64,000 nt of DNA from Pseudoclavibacter sp. Marseille-Q3772 (GTDB taxonomy: Bacteria > Actinomycetota > Actinomycetes > Actinomycetales > Microbacteriaceae). Of the stretch, positions 24,657-34,156 are shown in pieces (the stretch's first letter is position 1; the number at the start of each line of letters is the position of its first letter). The stretch covers positions 1,945,014 through 2,009,013 of the forward strand of contig NZ_OU745391.1 in the NCBI RefSeq assembly GCF_916618895.1, given 5' to 3'. The notes under the pieces were generated by a model, which made no database searches, was not told the DNA's origin, and saw only the letters and a program-made list of their open reading frames with translations. A program made the position numbers and the translations under genes.

Positions 24657-25472
24657 GTGTTGAACATGGAGAACACCAACCCGGCAAATAACCAGCTACC
24701 CAACGATGGCGCTCAGGGTCAACAGCCTGTGAACCCGGCTCAGCCGCCGGCAGGCCAGCTAAACCAGGCCCCGTCAGCTGGTGAACACAACACCTACCCG
24801 CAGTGGGACTCTCCAAACTCGAACGGTCAACCCGCGCCCGGTCAGCCACAGGCACAGCCGGCCGAGGGGCAGGGCCAGCAGTGGAACGGCCAGTCCGCAA
24901 ACCCCGCCGGCGGGTACAACCAGAACCAGCAGGGTCAGGGCGGGAACAACCAGAACCAGTACGGCCAAGGCAGTAACAACGGCAATAGCGGCTTTGCAGG
25001 CCTGCTGCGCGAAACCGCCTTTACCCCGGGCAACCTGCAGCAGCAGATCTCGAATATGAACCTGCTGCAGCAGCTCACGCTCGGAGGCCTGGGCGGTGCC
25101 CTGCTGCTCCTGATCGGCTCGTTTGGCACTTGGGCGACGGCTACGAGCGCCGGATTTGGTTACAGCTTCTCCGTCAACGTTTCGGGGCTGCAGGGCGATG
25201 GTGTATTCACCCTGTTGCTCTCGCTGATCTACGCGGCCGCGCTCGCGATTCCCATGTTCGTGCGGATGGAACCGAAAGCTCGCGGGTACTTCCCGTTCGC
25301 AGCAATCTGCTCCGCAGGACTTGCAGCACTGACGGTCCTCATCGCATTCCTTCGGGCCCTGACCACAACCGGCGTTGGTCCAGGCTGGGGTCTCATCCTC
25401 GCCGTCATCGGTGCTGCGGCAATGCTTACCTGCGCAATCCTCGCATTCATGAAGGCACCGAAGATCAAGTAG
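24657..25472 (+). CDS. Membrane protein with Gln/Asn/Gly/Pro-rich cytoplasmic N-terminus
   Basis: About 271 residues. Residues 1-115 are low complexity (repeats such as NQNQQGQGG, QPAPGQPQAQP), followed by GFAGLLRE and four membrane helices (starting LGGLGGALLLLIGSFGTW). The architecture (disordered Q/N/G/P N-terminus plus 4-TM C-terminus) is common in uncharacterised actinobacterial membrane proteins. Starts at GTG 24657, TTG 24660 or ATG 24666 (MENTNP) are all possible; GGAGAGA at 24647-24653 favours the first two. It is followed by a strong terminator. Function unknown. Confidence 0.7.
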   Translation: MLNMENTNPANNQLPNDGAQGQQPVNPAQPPAGQLNQAPSAGEHNTYPQWDSPNSNGQPAPGQPQAQPAEGQGQQWNGQSANPAGGYNQNQQGQGGNNQNQYGQGSNNGNSGFAGLLRETAFTPGNLQQQISNMNLLQQLTLGGLGGALLLLIGSFGTWATATSAGFGYSFSVNVSGLQGDGVFTLLLSLIYAAALAIPMFVRMEPKARGYFPFAAICSAGLAALTVLIAFLRALTTTGVGPGWGLILAVIGAAAMLTCAILAFMKAPKIK

Positions 25473-25492
25473 TCGCTCGGCGCGAACGAACT

Positions 25493-25532
25493 AAGGGGTG
25501 GGACCCGAACGGATCCCACCCCTTTTGTGTTT
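25493..25532. terminator. Bidirectional terminator between membrane gene and thrC
   Basis: An 11-bp perfect stem AAGGGGTGGGA / TCCCACCCCTT (25493-25503 with 25514-25524) and a T-rich tail to about 25532. It is placed between two convergent genes and can serve both. Confidence 0.85.
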
Positions 25533-25541
25533 CAGGCTGCG

Positions 25542-26963
25542 TTACGCGCGCACGGCGTGCTGTTCGATATAGGCACGCAGTTCACCCGCATCCGCAGCCA
25601 TATCCACGGTGCGCTGCGGGCGCGCCAGCAAATCGGCCAATTCGGCGGAAACCTCCGCCTCGAAGCCGAGCGCCTCACGAACCGTTTCGGCAAACTTCTG
25701 CGGCTTTGCCGTCTCCAACACCAGCATCGGAACGCCCGGCTCCTGCCAGCCGCGGGCAACGGTCACACCATCGGCAGTATGCGGGTCAATAACGATCCCC
25801 GATTTCTCGTAGGTGGCGCGAATGGAGGCAAGACGGTCCTCGTGCGTAGACCTGCCGCTAACGAAACCAAACTCGCTGGTGAAGCGCTTGCGGAACTCAC
25901 TCAAATCAAGCGACCCCGTCGCATCCAGCTCAGCCCACGCGCGCCGCAGCGCCTCGGGGTCGCTGCCGAGCAAAAGATAAACAAAGCGCTCAAGGTTTGA
26001 CGCCTTTGAAATATCCATGGATGGGGATGAGGTCGCGAGCGTGTTCTCGCGAGAACGCGGTGTATACACGCCCGTGCGGAAGAACTCATCGAGCACATTG
26101 TTCTCGTTCGTTGCGAGTACCAGCAGGAACACCGGCAGCCCCATCTGTTTCGCGAGCAAACCCGAGAAAATATTGCCGAAATTACCGGACGGAACCGAGA
26201 ACGACACCTTCACGCGGCCACGATCCGACTCAGCAACCGCATCCGTCGCTCGAAGCCACGTCCATACGTAATACACCGACTGAGCGATAACGCGGCCGAG
26301 GTTAATAGAGTTCACGGTCCCGAGGGAATTCGCCGCCTTGAAGTCGAGGTCACCATTGAGCTCTTTCACCAGCTGCTGGCAGTCATCAAACACACCGTCA
26401 ACCGCAATGTTGTGAATGTTCTCATCCGGGAGCGAATACATCTGCGCACGCTGGAACTCGCTCATCCGACCCTGCGGGGAAAGCATGAACACTGCGATCC
26501 CGGGCTTCGAACGAAACGCGTACTCGGCGGCCGAACCGGTGTCACCAGAGGTCGCCCCGAGGATATTCAGCGTTCGCCCGCGCTTGGCAAGCACATACGG
26601 AATCGCCTCGCCGAGGAACTGCATCGCCATATCCTTGAACGCCAGCGTGGGCCCCTCGGAAAGCCCGACCAGCGCCGTGCGCTCATCAATCGGGGTCAGC
26701 GGCACCTCAGCTGCGAACTGGTCGCCATAGGCGCGTGCACACAGATCGCGCAGCTCATCCGGATCGATATCGTCCCAGAACAGGCCGATCACTGCGGCGG
26801 CTAGCTCGGCATACCCGAGCTCACGCCATGCTTCCAATTGCGCCGGTCCAATCTGCGGGATTTCCTGGGGCACCACCAGGCCACCGTCGGGTGCGAGACC
26901 TTCGAGAAGGATGTCGCTGAACGATGCGGGTGCCATTCCACCGCGCGTGGACACATACTGCAT
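25542..26963 (-). CDS. thrC: Threonine synthase
   Basis: 473 residues from the ATG at 26963 (MQYVSTRGG), a characteristic start for the long bacterial threonine synthase, with GAGG a few bases upstream; an in-frame ATG at 27080 lies inside the divergent gene's leader. It is PLP-dependent and converts O-phospho-L-homoserine to threonine. The PLP lysine is in GPTLAFKDMAMQF (Lys110). The phosphate-binding loop ILGATSGDTGSAAEYAF and the SFSVPSGNFGNIF segment are present. Full length. It is alone on its strand here, not in a hom-thrC-thrB operon. Confidence 0.95.
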   Translation of the reverse strand: MQYVSTRGGMAPASFSDILLEGLAPDGGLVVPQEIPQIGPAQLEAWRELGYAELAAAVIGLFWDDIDPDELRDLCARAYGDQFAAEVPLTPIDERTALVGLSEGPTLAFKDMAMQFLGEAIPYVLAKRGRTLNILGATSGDTGSAAEYAFRSKPGIAVFMLSPQGRMSEFQRAQMYSLPDENIHNIAVDGVFDDCQQLVKELNGDLDFKAANSLGTVNSINLGRVIAQSVYYVWTWLRATDAVAESDRGRVKVSFSVPSGNFGNIFSGLLAKQMGLPVFLLVLATNENNVLDEFFRTGVYTPRSRENTLATSSPSMDISKASNLERFVYLLLGSDPEALRRAWAELDATGSLDLSEFRKRFTSEFGFVSGRSTHEDRLASIRATYEKSGIVIDPHTADGVTVARGWQEPGVPMLVLETAKPQKFAETVREALGFEAEVSAELADLLARPQRTVDMAADAGELRAYIEQHAVRA

Positions 26964-27083
26964 AGTTGACCTCGTGGTAGCTGATCTGGTTTGTCTATTC
27001 TGCCAGCGGCTACAGTGAGCCAGGTAACCAAACGTCAAGTTCTGCACGCCTGAGCACCCCCAAGTACGCCCAGAAAGCACCGA

Positions 27084-28469
27084 ATGTCTACCGACTCACC
27101 ACTACAAGCGCTGCCGCTGCTATTGCAGCAGGCAAAGCAGCAGGCGGATGCGGCACTGGGGCAGGCGCGTATGCGCGCGCAGCAGCGGGGGAGCAACCCG
27201 GCAGGCGACGAGAACCTACTCGTGCACGGCGACAACCTCGCAATGCTTGCTGATCTCGCGGTTGCGGTCGAAGCCGACTCCGCACGCGGTGCCGCTCTGA
27301 TCTACCTTGATCCGCCGTACGCATCCGCAGCGGACTATCGCAGCCGCATCCAAACCACCCTCGCCGATGGCAGCAAGTTGGCATTGGAGCACCTCGCCTA
27401 CAGCGATCGGTGGGCGAACGGCATAGGTGACTATCTCGCAATGCTCGCGCCACGGCTGATGCTCGCGCGGATGGCGCTGCGTGAAGACGGTGCAATCTGC
27501 ACGCATGTCGATTGGCATGCCGCCCACTGGGTTCGGGTGCTGCTGGATGAGGTGTTCGGCGCCGAACATTTCGTGAACAACCTCGTATGGAGTTATCGCT
27601 CCGGCGGGGCCTCGAGAACCACCGCGGTTCCTCGAAAACACGACGATCTGCACGTGTATCGCCGCAGCGACCGGTTCCGCATTCACGGACAGCGAGAACG
27701 GCAGTATCTCGAAAAACCGTTTATGGGCAGCAAACGCGATGCAGCCGGACGTCACTATGTAGACACCATCCTGCGCGACGTACTCGAAGGCGAACTGCAA
27801 CTCGTGAACGAGGACGGCACACTGAGTACGATCAGCGTTCGGCCGGTGCTGAACATCTCCGCTGAACGTACCGGGTACGCCACCCAGAAACCGATTGGGC
27901 TGCTCGAGGTGCTGTTGCGCTGGTTCACGAAACCCGAAGACACCGTCGTCGACCCGTTCGCTGGCTCGGGCACAACTGCGATCGCCGCGACGCGACTCGG
28001 ACGTAACTGGGTGAGTTGCGACGCCAGCCCACGGGCCATTGCCGTGCAGCGGCATCGCCTGGATGCGATCGGCGCGACATACCGTCTCGCAGCTACCGAA
28101 GATGCGAGCACGCCCGAGAGCGACCCGCCGATACAGTGCGCCGTAACCGGCCGCATCCCGCCCGAAATTAGCCTGACGGCCGCACCCATGCAGGCAAGCG
28201 CACTGGCCAACCTTCGACCCGCGCGCGGACAGCGTGTGGATGCGATTGCGCACATTGCCGGTGATCCGCTCGCAGCAGTTGCCGGGTGGGTGTGTTGGGT
28301 CGGGGGAGAAGCAGTGGCCTCGTCGTGGCGGAATGCCAGCGGACAGCTGCAAACCACACTCCCGCTACCGGCCGATGCGGATGCGGTCACCCTCGAGGTC
28401 GTCGACCTGGTCGGGGCCTCCCGCTGGCGCCCGCAAGTGTCGCTTGCTGAACTACCATCGAAGCATTGA
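27084..28469 (+). CDS. Orphan DNA adenine-N6 / cytosine-N4 methyltransferase (beta-class, type III Mod-like)
   Basis: 461 residues. Motif IV YLDPPYASAADY (residues about 73-84) precedes the SAM-binding motif I DPFAGSGTTAIAATRLGRNW (about 290-309), the beta-class order of Mod and Dam-like amino-methyltransferases. The segment LVWSYRSGGASRTTAVPRKHD matches type III Mod proteins. No restriction gene is adjacent: thrC is divergent upstream and a dehydrogenase follows. It may be an orphan epigenetic or protective methylase. The last 100 residues are Ala-rich and less conserved. Confidence 0.85.
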   Translation: MSTDSPLQALPLLLQQAKQQADAALGQARMRAQQRGSNPAGDENLLVHGDNLAMLADLAVAVEADSARGAALIYLDPPYASAADYRSRIQTTLADGSKLALEHLAYSDRWANGIGDYLAMLAPRLMLARMALREDGAICTHVDWHAAHWVRVLLDEVFGAEHFVNNLVWSYRSGGASRTTAVPRKHDDLHVYRRSDRFRIHGQRERQYLEKPFMGSKRDAAGRHYVDTILRDVLEGELQLVNEDGTLSTISVRPVLNISAERTGYATQKPIGLLEVLLRWFTKPEDTVVDPFAGSGTTAIAATRLGRNWVSCDASPRAIAVQRHRLDAIGATYRLAATEDASTPESDPPIQCAVTGRIPPEISLTAAPMQASALANLRPARGQRVDAIAHIAGDPLAAVAGWVCWVGGEAVASSWRNASGQLQTTLPLPADADAVTLEVVDLVGASRWRPQVSLAELPSKH

Positions 28470-28545
28470 CTCGGCACGGTCACGGTCCTCGGGGATGCCC
28501 GGCCACGACCTTGCCGCTTGGATCAGGAAGGTGACGGCATTCTCG

Positions 28546-31446
28546 ATGACTCGGAGTGACGCGAACGCACAGGCCACACTTAGCAGCGATCAGCGCGATC
28601 TGGCGGCAATGATCCGCGAACGCATCACGGGTGAGGTGGACGCTTCAACGCTTCGGCGCGCCGAATATTCCAGCGACGCCGGCAACTATCGCATCACTCC
28701 CGAGGTCGTCGCGTTCCCCAAAACGACTGAAGATCTGATCGCAATCACCGATGTCTCTCGGGCTACTGCAACCCCGTTGCATATGCGTGGCGCCGGAACC
28801 TCGATCGCCGGTAATGCGATCGGCCGCGGAATCGTGGTCGACACTTCTCTCTACCTGAACCGCATCCACGAAATCGACCCGGTCAACAAGACCGCACGAA
28901 TCGATCCGGGCGTGATCGTCGCCCAGCTGCAAAAGGCGGCGAAACCGCACGGATTACGATTTGGACCAGACCCGTCCACCTGGACACGCTGCACGGTCGG
29001 CGGCATGATCGGCAACAACGCCTGCGGCTCCCACTCACTCGCGTTCGGTCGCACCGCGGACAATATCGTCGAGCTGGATGTCATCGACGGCATGGGGCGT
29101 CGCTTCACCGCAAGCGATGACCTCAGCGTTGTTCCCGGTCTAGATGAGTTCACGCTGCGGCATCTGGCCACGATCCGTACCGAATTCGGCCGGTTTGGTC
29201 GGCAGGTCTCCGGCTATGCGCTCGAGGCACTCCTACCAGAGCGCGGGCATAACCTCGCACAGCTGCTGGTCGGATCCGAAGGAACCCTTGGTGTGGTCCT
29301 CGGCGCCACCGTGAACCTCGTTGACGTGCCCAATGCCCCGGTGACTATTGCGCTCGGGTACGAATCGATGTTTGCCGCGGCAGACGATATCCCCGCACTT
29401 CTTGAGCACAAGCCCGGCGCGATTGAGGGGCTGGATGCGCGACTGGTCGAGGCCGTGCGTCGCAGCCACGGTGCCGGGGCCGTGGCAGCGCTCCCGGAAG
29501 GTGGCGGCTGGTTGCTCATTGAGATGCCCGGCGAGAGCGAACAGGACGCACTCGACCGCGCGCACGCCCTGGTTGCCGCATCCGCCGCCACCGCAGCAAA
29601 TATCGTGGCCGATCCGAGCGAAGCCCGGCCGATCTGGCGCGTACGCGAAGACGGTGTTGGGCTTGCTAGCCGCACTCAGGAAGGCGAACAGGCATGGCCC
29701 GGATTCGAGGATGCGGCAGTTCCCCCAGAACACCTGGGGGAGTACCTGCGCAAGTTCGATGCGCTCACCGAAGCCCACGGCATCTCCGGTATGCCCTACG
29801 GTCACTTCGGTGATGGCTGTATCCACGTGCGCCTAGCGATCCCGCTCGAACGCGACGGGGCTGCGCTGCGTCGTTTCATGCTGGATGCGGGCAGGCTTGT
29901 TGGTGAGTTCGGCGGCTCGATCTCGGGTGAACACGGTGATGGTCGAGCGCGCAGCGAGCTACTACCGCTGATGTACTCGGATGAAGCAATCGCTGCATTC
30001 GGGGAGCTCAAATCGCTCTTTGACCCAAACAATCTGCTGAACCCGGAAGTGTTGGTGAACCCGGCACCGCTGGACGCGGACCTGCGACGCCCGCAGGCAT
30101 TACCGACCCCGCGCATCCGTGGCGGTTTCTCGTGGCATGATGATGGCGGCGATTTCACCCGCGCCGTGCACCGGTGCGTTGGTATGGGTAAGTGCCGTGC
30201 CGATAACCGTGCCGCCGGCGGGTTCATGTGCCCGAGCTACCTCGCAACAAAGGACGAAACCCATTCGACGCGTGGCCGCGCTCGAGTCCTGCAGGAGATG
30301 ACGAACGGTCGCCTCGTAGCCGACGGGTTCAAGTCGAAGGAAGTGGAAGAGTCACTCGACTTCTGCCTGAGCTGCAAGGCCTGTGCAAATGATTGCCCGG
30401 CCGGCGTGGACGTGGCCGCCTACAAGTCCGAGACCCTCTACCGCAAGTATCGAGGAAAGCTGCGACCGATCAACCACTACGTCCTCGGCCAGCTACCGCG
30501 GTGGGAGAAGATCATGTCGCCGCTTGCCCCGCTGGTAAACGGCATGTTCGCGATCCGACCGCTGCGCAAGCTCATGCTCTCGCTTGCAGGCGTGGACAGC
30601 AGGCGCACGATTCCACCGATTGCCCGCCGCACGTTCCAGCAGGATCGTAAGCGCAAACTTCGCGCCGGCGAAGCAGTTGGTGTGGATGCACCGCGCAGCG
30701 ATCGTGCGCGCGTACTGGTTTGGGCGGATTCATTCTCGAACGGTTTCGCGCCCGGAATCGGTCACGATGTCGTGCGTGTACTCGACGCAGTGGGGCTGGA
30801 GGTAGTGACCCCCGAGTGGTCAGTGTGCTGCGGGCTCACGTGGATTTCGACGGGTCAGCTTGATGGTGCCCGTGCACGGCTTGCCAAACTCATGGATGAG
30901 TTTGCCCCGCTGGTTGCCGAGGGCGTGCCGATCGTCGGTGTGGAGCCCAGCTGTACTGCGGTGCTGCGCAGCGACCTGCTGGAGCTATTCCCCGAAGACC
31001 CGCGGGCACGCAGTATCGCCGAGAACACCTTCACACTCGCCGAAGTACTCACCGGCAAGGCACCGGTGACCGTGACCAATGAAGGGGTACTACCGAGCCT
31101 TGCCGGCACGGAACTGGTCGTGCAGCCGCACTGCCACCAGCACTCCGTGATTGGCTTCAACGCGGACCGGCAGTTGCTCACATCCCTCGGCGCCGACCTC
31201 ACCCAATTGGCAGGATGCTGCGGTTTGGCCGGTAACTTCGGTTTGGAGAAGGGACACTATGAGGTGTCGGTCGCGGTGGCCGAGAACTCATTGCTGCCAG
31301 CACTGCGCGAAGCTAGTGCGGATGCGGTGTTCCTCGCCGATGGATTCTCGTGTCGAACGCAGGCCGATCAGCTGATGGGCCGGGAAGGTGTGCACCTGGC
31401 CACGCTGTTGGCTGAGCGGATGACGCCGGACGGTAATGCGCGCTAG
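28546..31446 (+). CDS. FAD-linked oxidase / Fe-S protein fusion (D-lactate or glycolate dehydrogenase type)
   Basis: 966 residues from ATG 28546, with AGGAAGG upstream. N-terminal FAD-binding PCMH domain (MRGAGTSIAGNAIG near residue 85; GGMIGNNACGSHS; QLLVGSEGTLGVV), then the FAD-oxidase C-terminal domain (MPYGHFGDGCIHVRL; GEHGDGRARSELL). Next is a ferredoxin-like domain with CVGMGKCR and CLSCKACANDCPAGVD (about residues 543-616), then two CCG domains (CCGLTW about 761; HCHQHS; CCGLAGNFG about 890). This is the GlcD-GlpC-type fusion that oxidises 2-hydroxy acids and feeds electrons to the quinone pool at the membrane. D-lactate is the most likely substrate, but that is inferred. Confidence 0.88.
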   Translation: MTRSDANAQATLSSDQRDLAAMIRERITGEVDASTLRRAEYSSDAGNYRITPEVVAFPKTTEDLIAITDVSRATATPLHMRGAGTSIAGNAIGRGIVVDTSLYLNRIHEIDPVNKTARIDPGVIVAQLQKAAKPHGLRFGPDPSTWTRCTVGGMIGNNACGSHSLAFGRTADNIVELDVIDGMGRRFTASDDLSVVPGLDEFTLRHLATIRTEFGRFGRQVSGYALEALLPERGHNLAQLLVGSEGTLGVVLGATVNLVDVPNAPVTIALGYESMFAAADDIPALLEHKPGAIEGLDARLVEAVRRSHGAGAVAALPEGGGWLLIEMPGESEQDALDRAHALVAASAATAANIVADPSEARPIWRVREDGVGLASRTQEGEQAWPGFEDAAVPPEHLGEYLRKFDALTEAHGISGMPYGHFGDGCIHVRLAIPLERDGAALRRFMLDAGRLVGEFGGSISGEHGDGRARSELLPLMYSDEAIAAFGELKSLFDPNNLLNPEVLVNPAPLDADLRRPQALPTPRIRGGFSWHDDGGDFTRAVHRCVGMGKCRADNRAAGGFMCPSYLATKDETHSTRGRARVLQEMTNGRLVADGFKSKEVEESLDFCLSCKACANDCPAGVDVAAYKSETLYRKYRGKLRPINHYVLGQLPRWEKIMSPLAPLVNGMFAIRPLRKLMLSLAGVDSRRTIPPIARRTFQQDRKRKLRAGEAVGVDAPRSDRARVLVWADSFSNGFAPGIGHDVVRVLDAVGLEVVTPEWSVCCGLTWISTGQLDGARARLAKLMDEFAPLVAEGVPIVGVEPSCTAVLRSDLLELFPEDPRARSIAENTFTLAEVLTGKAPVTVTNEGVLPSLAGTELVVQPHCHQHSVIGFNADRQLLTSLGADLTQLAGCCGLAGNFGLEKGHYEVSVAVAENSLLPALREASADAVFLADGFSCRTQADQLMGREGVHLATLLAERMTPDGNAR

Positions 31447-31847
31447 ACGACCGCACCGTCAGCACGCGGCCCCTGGTCATCCGCGTTCGCTGCGTTCTGC
31501 TCGACCTTCTTGCGAACATCGTCCATATCGACGTTGCGGACGGCTTCAATGACCTGTTCGAGGGTGGCCGCAGGCAGTGCACCGGCCTGTTCCAGGATCA
31601 TGATTCCGTCGCGGAACACCATGAGTGTCGGGATCGAGCGAATGCCGAGGCTCGAGGCAAGCTGCTGGTTCTCTTCAGTGTTGACCTTCGTGAACGTTAC
31701 GTCTGGATGCTTCTCGCTAGCAGCCTCATACACGGGCGCGAACTGACGGCACGGGCCACACCAAGAGGCCCAGAAGTCGACGAAATAAATGCCTTCTGCC
31801 GTGACGGTTTCCAGGAACTGGTCTTGTGTGAGATCAATAGTTGCCAT
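31443..31847 (-). CDS. trxA: Thioredoxin
   Basis: 134 residues with the thioredoxin fold and redox motif FWASWCGPCRQF (Cys30, Cys33), SIPTLMVFRDG with the cis-Pro, and an acidic C-terminal extension of about 25 residues (KKVEQNAANADDQ). Cytosolic, no signal peptide. Its stop overlaps that of the convergent dehydrogenase by 3 bases. It could be a secondary thioredoxin given the extension; trxA is used in that broad sense. Confidence 0.88.
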   Translation of the reverse strand: MATIDLTQDQFLETVTAEGIYFVDFWASWCGPCRQFAPVYEAASEKHPDVTFTKVNTEENQQLASSLGIRSIPTLMVFRDGIMILEQAGALPAATLEQVIEAVRNVDMDDVRKKVEQNAANADDQGPRADGAVV

Positions 31848-31859
31848 TTGGCGATGGTA

Positions 31860-31897
31860 CGTCCCGGGGCTGCTAACAATCTGGCAGCCCCGGGACG
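31860..31897. terminator. Strong hairpin downstream of PRC-barrel gene
   Basis: Perfect 14-bp stem CGTCCCGGGGCTGC / GCAGCCCCGGGACG around a 10-base loop. It lies between the stop of the minus-strand PRC-barrel gene and the trx start. It lacks a clear U-tract, so it may be an intrinsic terminator of the actinobacterial U-poor type or an mRNA-stabilising structure. Confidence 0.65.
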
Positions 31898-31912
31898 CGT
31901 AAGACGGAGCGG

Positions 31913-32797
31913 TTAGCGCTTGTCGTCTTCGGGAAGCTCGCTGTCGGGTTCTTCCACCACCGCGTCATCGGGGGCGAATGCCGAATGGTCGATGGGCTCG
32001 TTTGTACTCTCGTTCGCTGCACTATCCGCGATTGCCTGATCAACCGGCGATAGCTCGCTCGCCGCCTCATCCGGCGAGTCGGTTACTACGTCAGATTCGG
32101 CAGCATCGGATGCGTTGTCAGCAGTCACCTGCTCGTCAGCGTCCACCGGTTCGTCGGCTTTGCGGTCATCGGTCGCGGCGCCAGCCACCAACGGCGTATC
32201 TGCCGTTTCCTCATCGACGCTCTCAGCCGCATCCTTAGCGCTCACGCCCGTCGTGCGCTCGGGAACCTCGTAGTACTCGTAGAGCGTGTCTTCTTCCTCG
32301 GGGGAGAGGCTCTGGTCAATCTCAGTGTGTGGCGCTGCGGTGACCTGCGACTTCGAATAGGGCACGTTGATGCGTCGCTCGTAGCGTTCGGCGAGATCGA
32401 GCGGTACGAAGAATTCCTTGGTGCCGAATAGGCCGGTCTTTACGGTCACCCAATTGGGCTCCTGCGTTTGGTCGTCAAGGTACACCTGTCCGACCTTGCC
32501 GATCTTCTCGTCGTTCGGTCCGTACACCGTGGACTGGAAGAGCACGAGTAGGCGCTCTTCGGCTTCCTGGGCCGCGAGGTCGTCGTTGCTCGCTGCATCG
32601 GCGGTTTCCGCAGAAGCTGCGCCATCGGCAGTGTCGGATGCATCGCTAACAGCGGTCGATTTCTCACCCGCACCTGCGGCGGGCGAAACGGTATCGCTTG
32701 CTTCCTCGTGACCGATCGCGGTGCTCTCGCTGGACACAGCGTTTTGCTCCGATTGCGGGGTTTCGACGTCGGGGCGTTCGTTGTTCGCTTCAGCCAT
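31913..32797 (-). CDS. PRC-barrel domain protein with acidic flanks
   Basis: 294 residues. The central part (residues about 85-165) is a PRC-barrel: LVLFQSTVYGPNDEKIGKV, QVYLDDQTQEPNWVTVKTG, FFVPLDLAERYERRINVPYS. It is flanked by long acidic, Ala/Ser/Glu/Asp-rich, probably disordered segments. PRC-barrels occur in photosynthetic reaction-centre H subunit, RimM and many actinobacterial stress proteins, where they mediate protein or RNA contacts. No signal peptide or membrane helix. Function not assigned. Confidence 0.75.
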   Translation of the reverse strand: MAEANNERPDVETPQSEQNAVSSESTAIGHEEASDTVSPAAGAGEKSTAVSDASDTADGAASAETADAASNDDLAAQEAEERLLVLFQSTVYGPNDEKIGKVGQVYLDDQTQEPNWVTVKTGLFGTKEFFVPLDLAERYERRINVPYSKSQVTAAPHTEIDQSLSPEEEDTLYEYYEVPERTTGVSAKDAAESVDEETADTPLVAGAATDDRKADEPVDADEQVTADNASDAAESDVVTDSPDEAASELSPVDQAIADSAANESTNEPIDHSAFAPDDAVVEEPDSELPEDDKR

Positions 32798-32919
32798 GGA
32801 AACAGTCCTCAGAGTTGATTCGTTGGTCGATCGCTGTGCGTTATGCAGTACAGCCGGTTGTCTCGAACCCTACACAAGCGATGCCGTAAATCCGCTGACC
32901 CGATCGCTGATTCGGGATG

Positions 32920-34014
32920 CTATTTGGTCGATCCCTCGGTGTCACCCCCGGTCGGTGACGGTAGCGGCGGCATGTTCTGCTGCTGTTGTGCTGCCTGGGG
33001 TACAGACGCATATCGGTGGTCGTTCGCGCCACCAGTAGGGGTAGGCACTGCCGTTGCGGGCTGTTGGTTTGGGTTGCTCGTAGCCGAGTTGCGGATTCGA
33101 CGAACCAGCTTGCGAAGGCCCGCGAACCAGATCACCAGGCCCAATAGGACCGCGATTAGGATGCCTGGCAGGGCATAGCCGAGGCCCTGCACGGTCTTGC
33201 TCAGCGTTTCGAGCAGGTTATTCCAGCCCTCAGACAGCCCCGCCATGAAGCCTGCTTCCGGTGCTTCGACAGCAGATGCATCCGTGGACATCGTGATGGT
33301 TACGGTCGAGTAGGTGATCTCGTCGTTCAGCACCTCAAGCTGTGACTTGAGGCTCGCGAGTTCTTCTTCCCGATCACTGAGTTCACGCTCGATCTCGAGC
33401 ATCTCACTGGTCGACTTCGCTTCCTCCATCATGCCGCGCAGCGATTTGATGGAGCTCTCCAGGCTGGCGATCCGAGACTCGAGATCTACCTTGGTGAGGG
33501 TGACATCCTCAGCATCGGTCTGTGTGGAGGTGACCTCGCCGAGGTCAGCCAACTTGTGCACGAACTCGTCATGGGCATCGGCTGGTACGCGGACGGTGAA
33601 GGTCGCGGTGGCGTAGTGGCCTCCGTGCTCTTCGGCGCGGTTATCGAAATGCCCGGAGGCAGCATTCACACGCTCGTCGAGTGCGGAACTTGCCGCCGCC
33701 AGATCATCCACCCGCATCCGCACCTCAGTGTTTACCCGGATTGCGCGCTCGGCGGTCGCGGCCGCTTGTTCGCCCGCTTCTGCGCCAGGTGCCGGGTCTT
33801 GTTCAGCCTGCGCGCCACCGTGATCGTCGACATACTGTTCGTTCGGATGCGAGACGCCCTCGGGCGGTGTGGTGGACGCTGCGGTGCAGCCGCTGACCAG
33901 ACCGACCACGGCAAGCGCTCCGATGAGCGCGGCAAAGAACCGTTGGGCGCGCTGCCGATTCGTTGCCGATGCGGAGGTGATCTGCGAGTGGTGTGAAGGC
34001 TGGGTGGTATCCAT
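32920..34014 (-). CDS. DUF4349 lipoprotein
   Basis: 364 residues from ATG 34014 (MDTTQPSHHS). The N-terminal hydrophobic helix ends in a lipobox (GLVSGC, Cys43), so it is lipid-anchored outside. Then comes the DUF4349 domain: a beta part with VPADAHDEFVHKLADLGEV, and a coiled coil (about residues 170-215; LESRIASLESSIKSL, LSDREEELASLKSQLE). One membrane helix follows near 265-285 (PGILIAVLLGLVIWFAG), then a Pro/Gln-rich tail. Typical for the family; molecular role unknown. A nine-residue upstream extension (ATG 34041) is less likely. Confidence 0.82.
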   Translation of the reverse strand: MDTTQPSHHSQITSASATNRQRAQRFFAALIGALAVVGLVSGCTAASTTPPEGVSHPNEQYVDDHGGAQAEQDPAPGAEAGEQAAATAERAIRVNTEVRMRVDDLAAASSALDERVNAASGHFDNRAEEHGGHYATATFTVRVPADAHDEFVHKLADLGEVTSTQTDAEDVTLTKVDLESRIASLESSIKSLRGMMEEAKSTSEMLEIERELSDREEELASLKSQLEVLNDEITYSTVTITMSTDASAVEAPEAGFMAGLSEGWNNLLETLSKTVQGLGYALPGILIAVLLGLVIWFAGLRKLVRRIRNSATSNPNQQPATAVPTPTGGANDHRYASVPQAAQQQQNMPPLPSPTGGDTEGSTK

Positions 34015-34156
34015 GCCCTCTATGGTTCGCGATGTGGCCACGAACCGCGTCAGGCTGCCGGTTCGAACCGTTCAGCCGCGGGATGCATCCCGAAGTTCCC
34101 AAACGCCAACATTCAGCTGAGCGAATGCCACCTTGCGGATGACATTGTCTTGCCGA

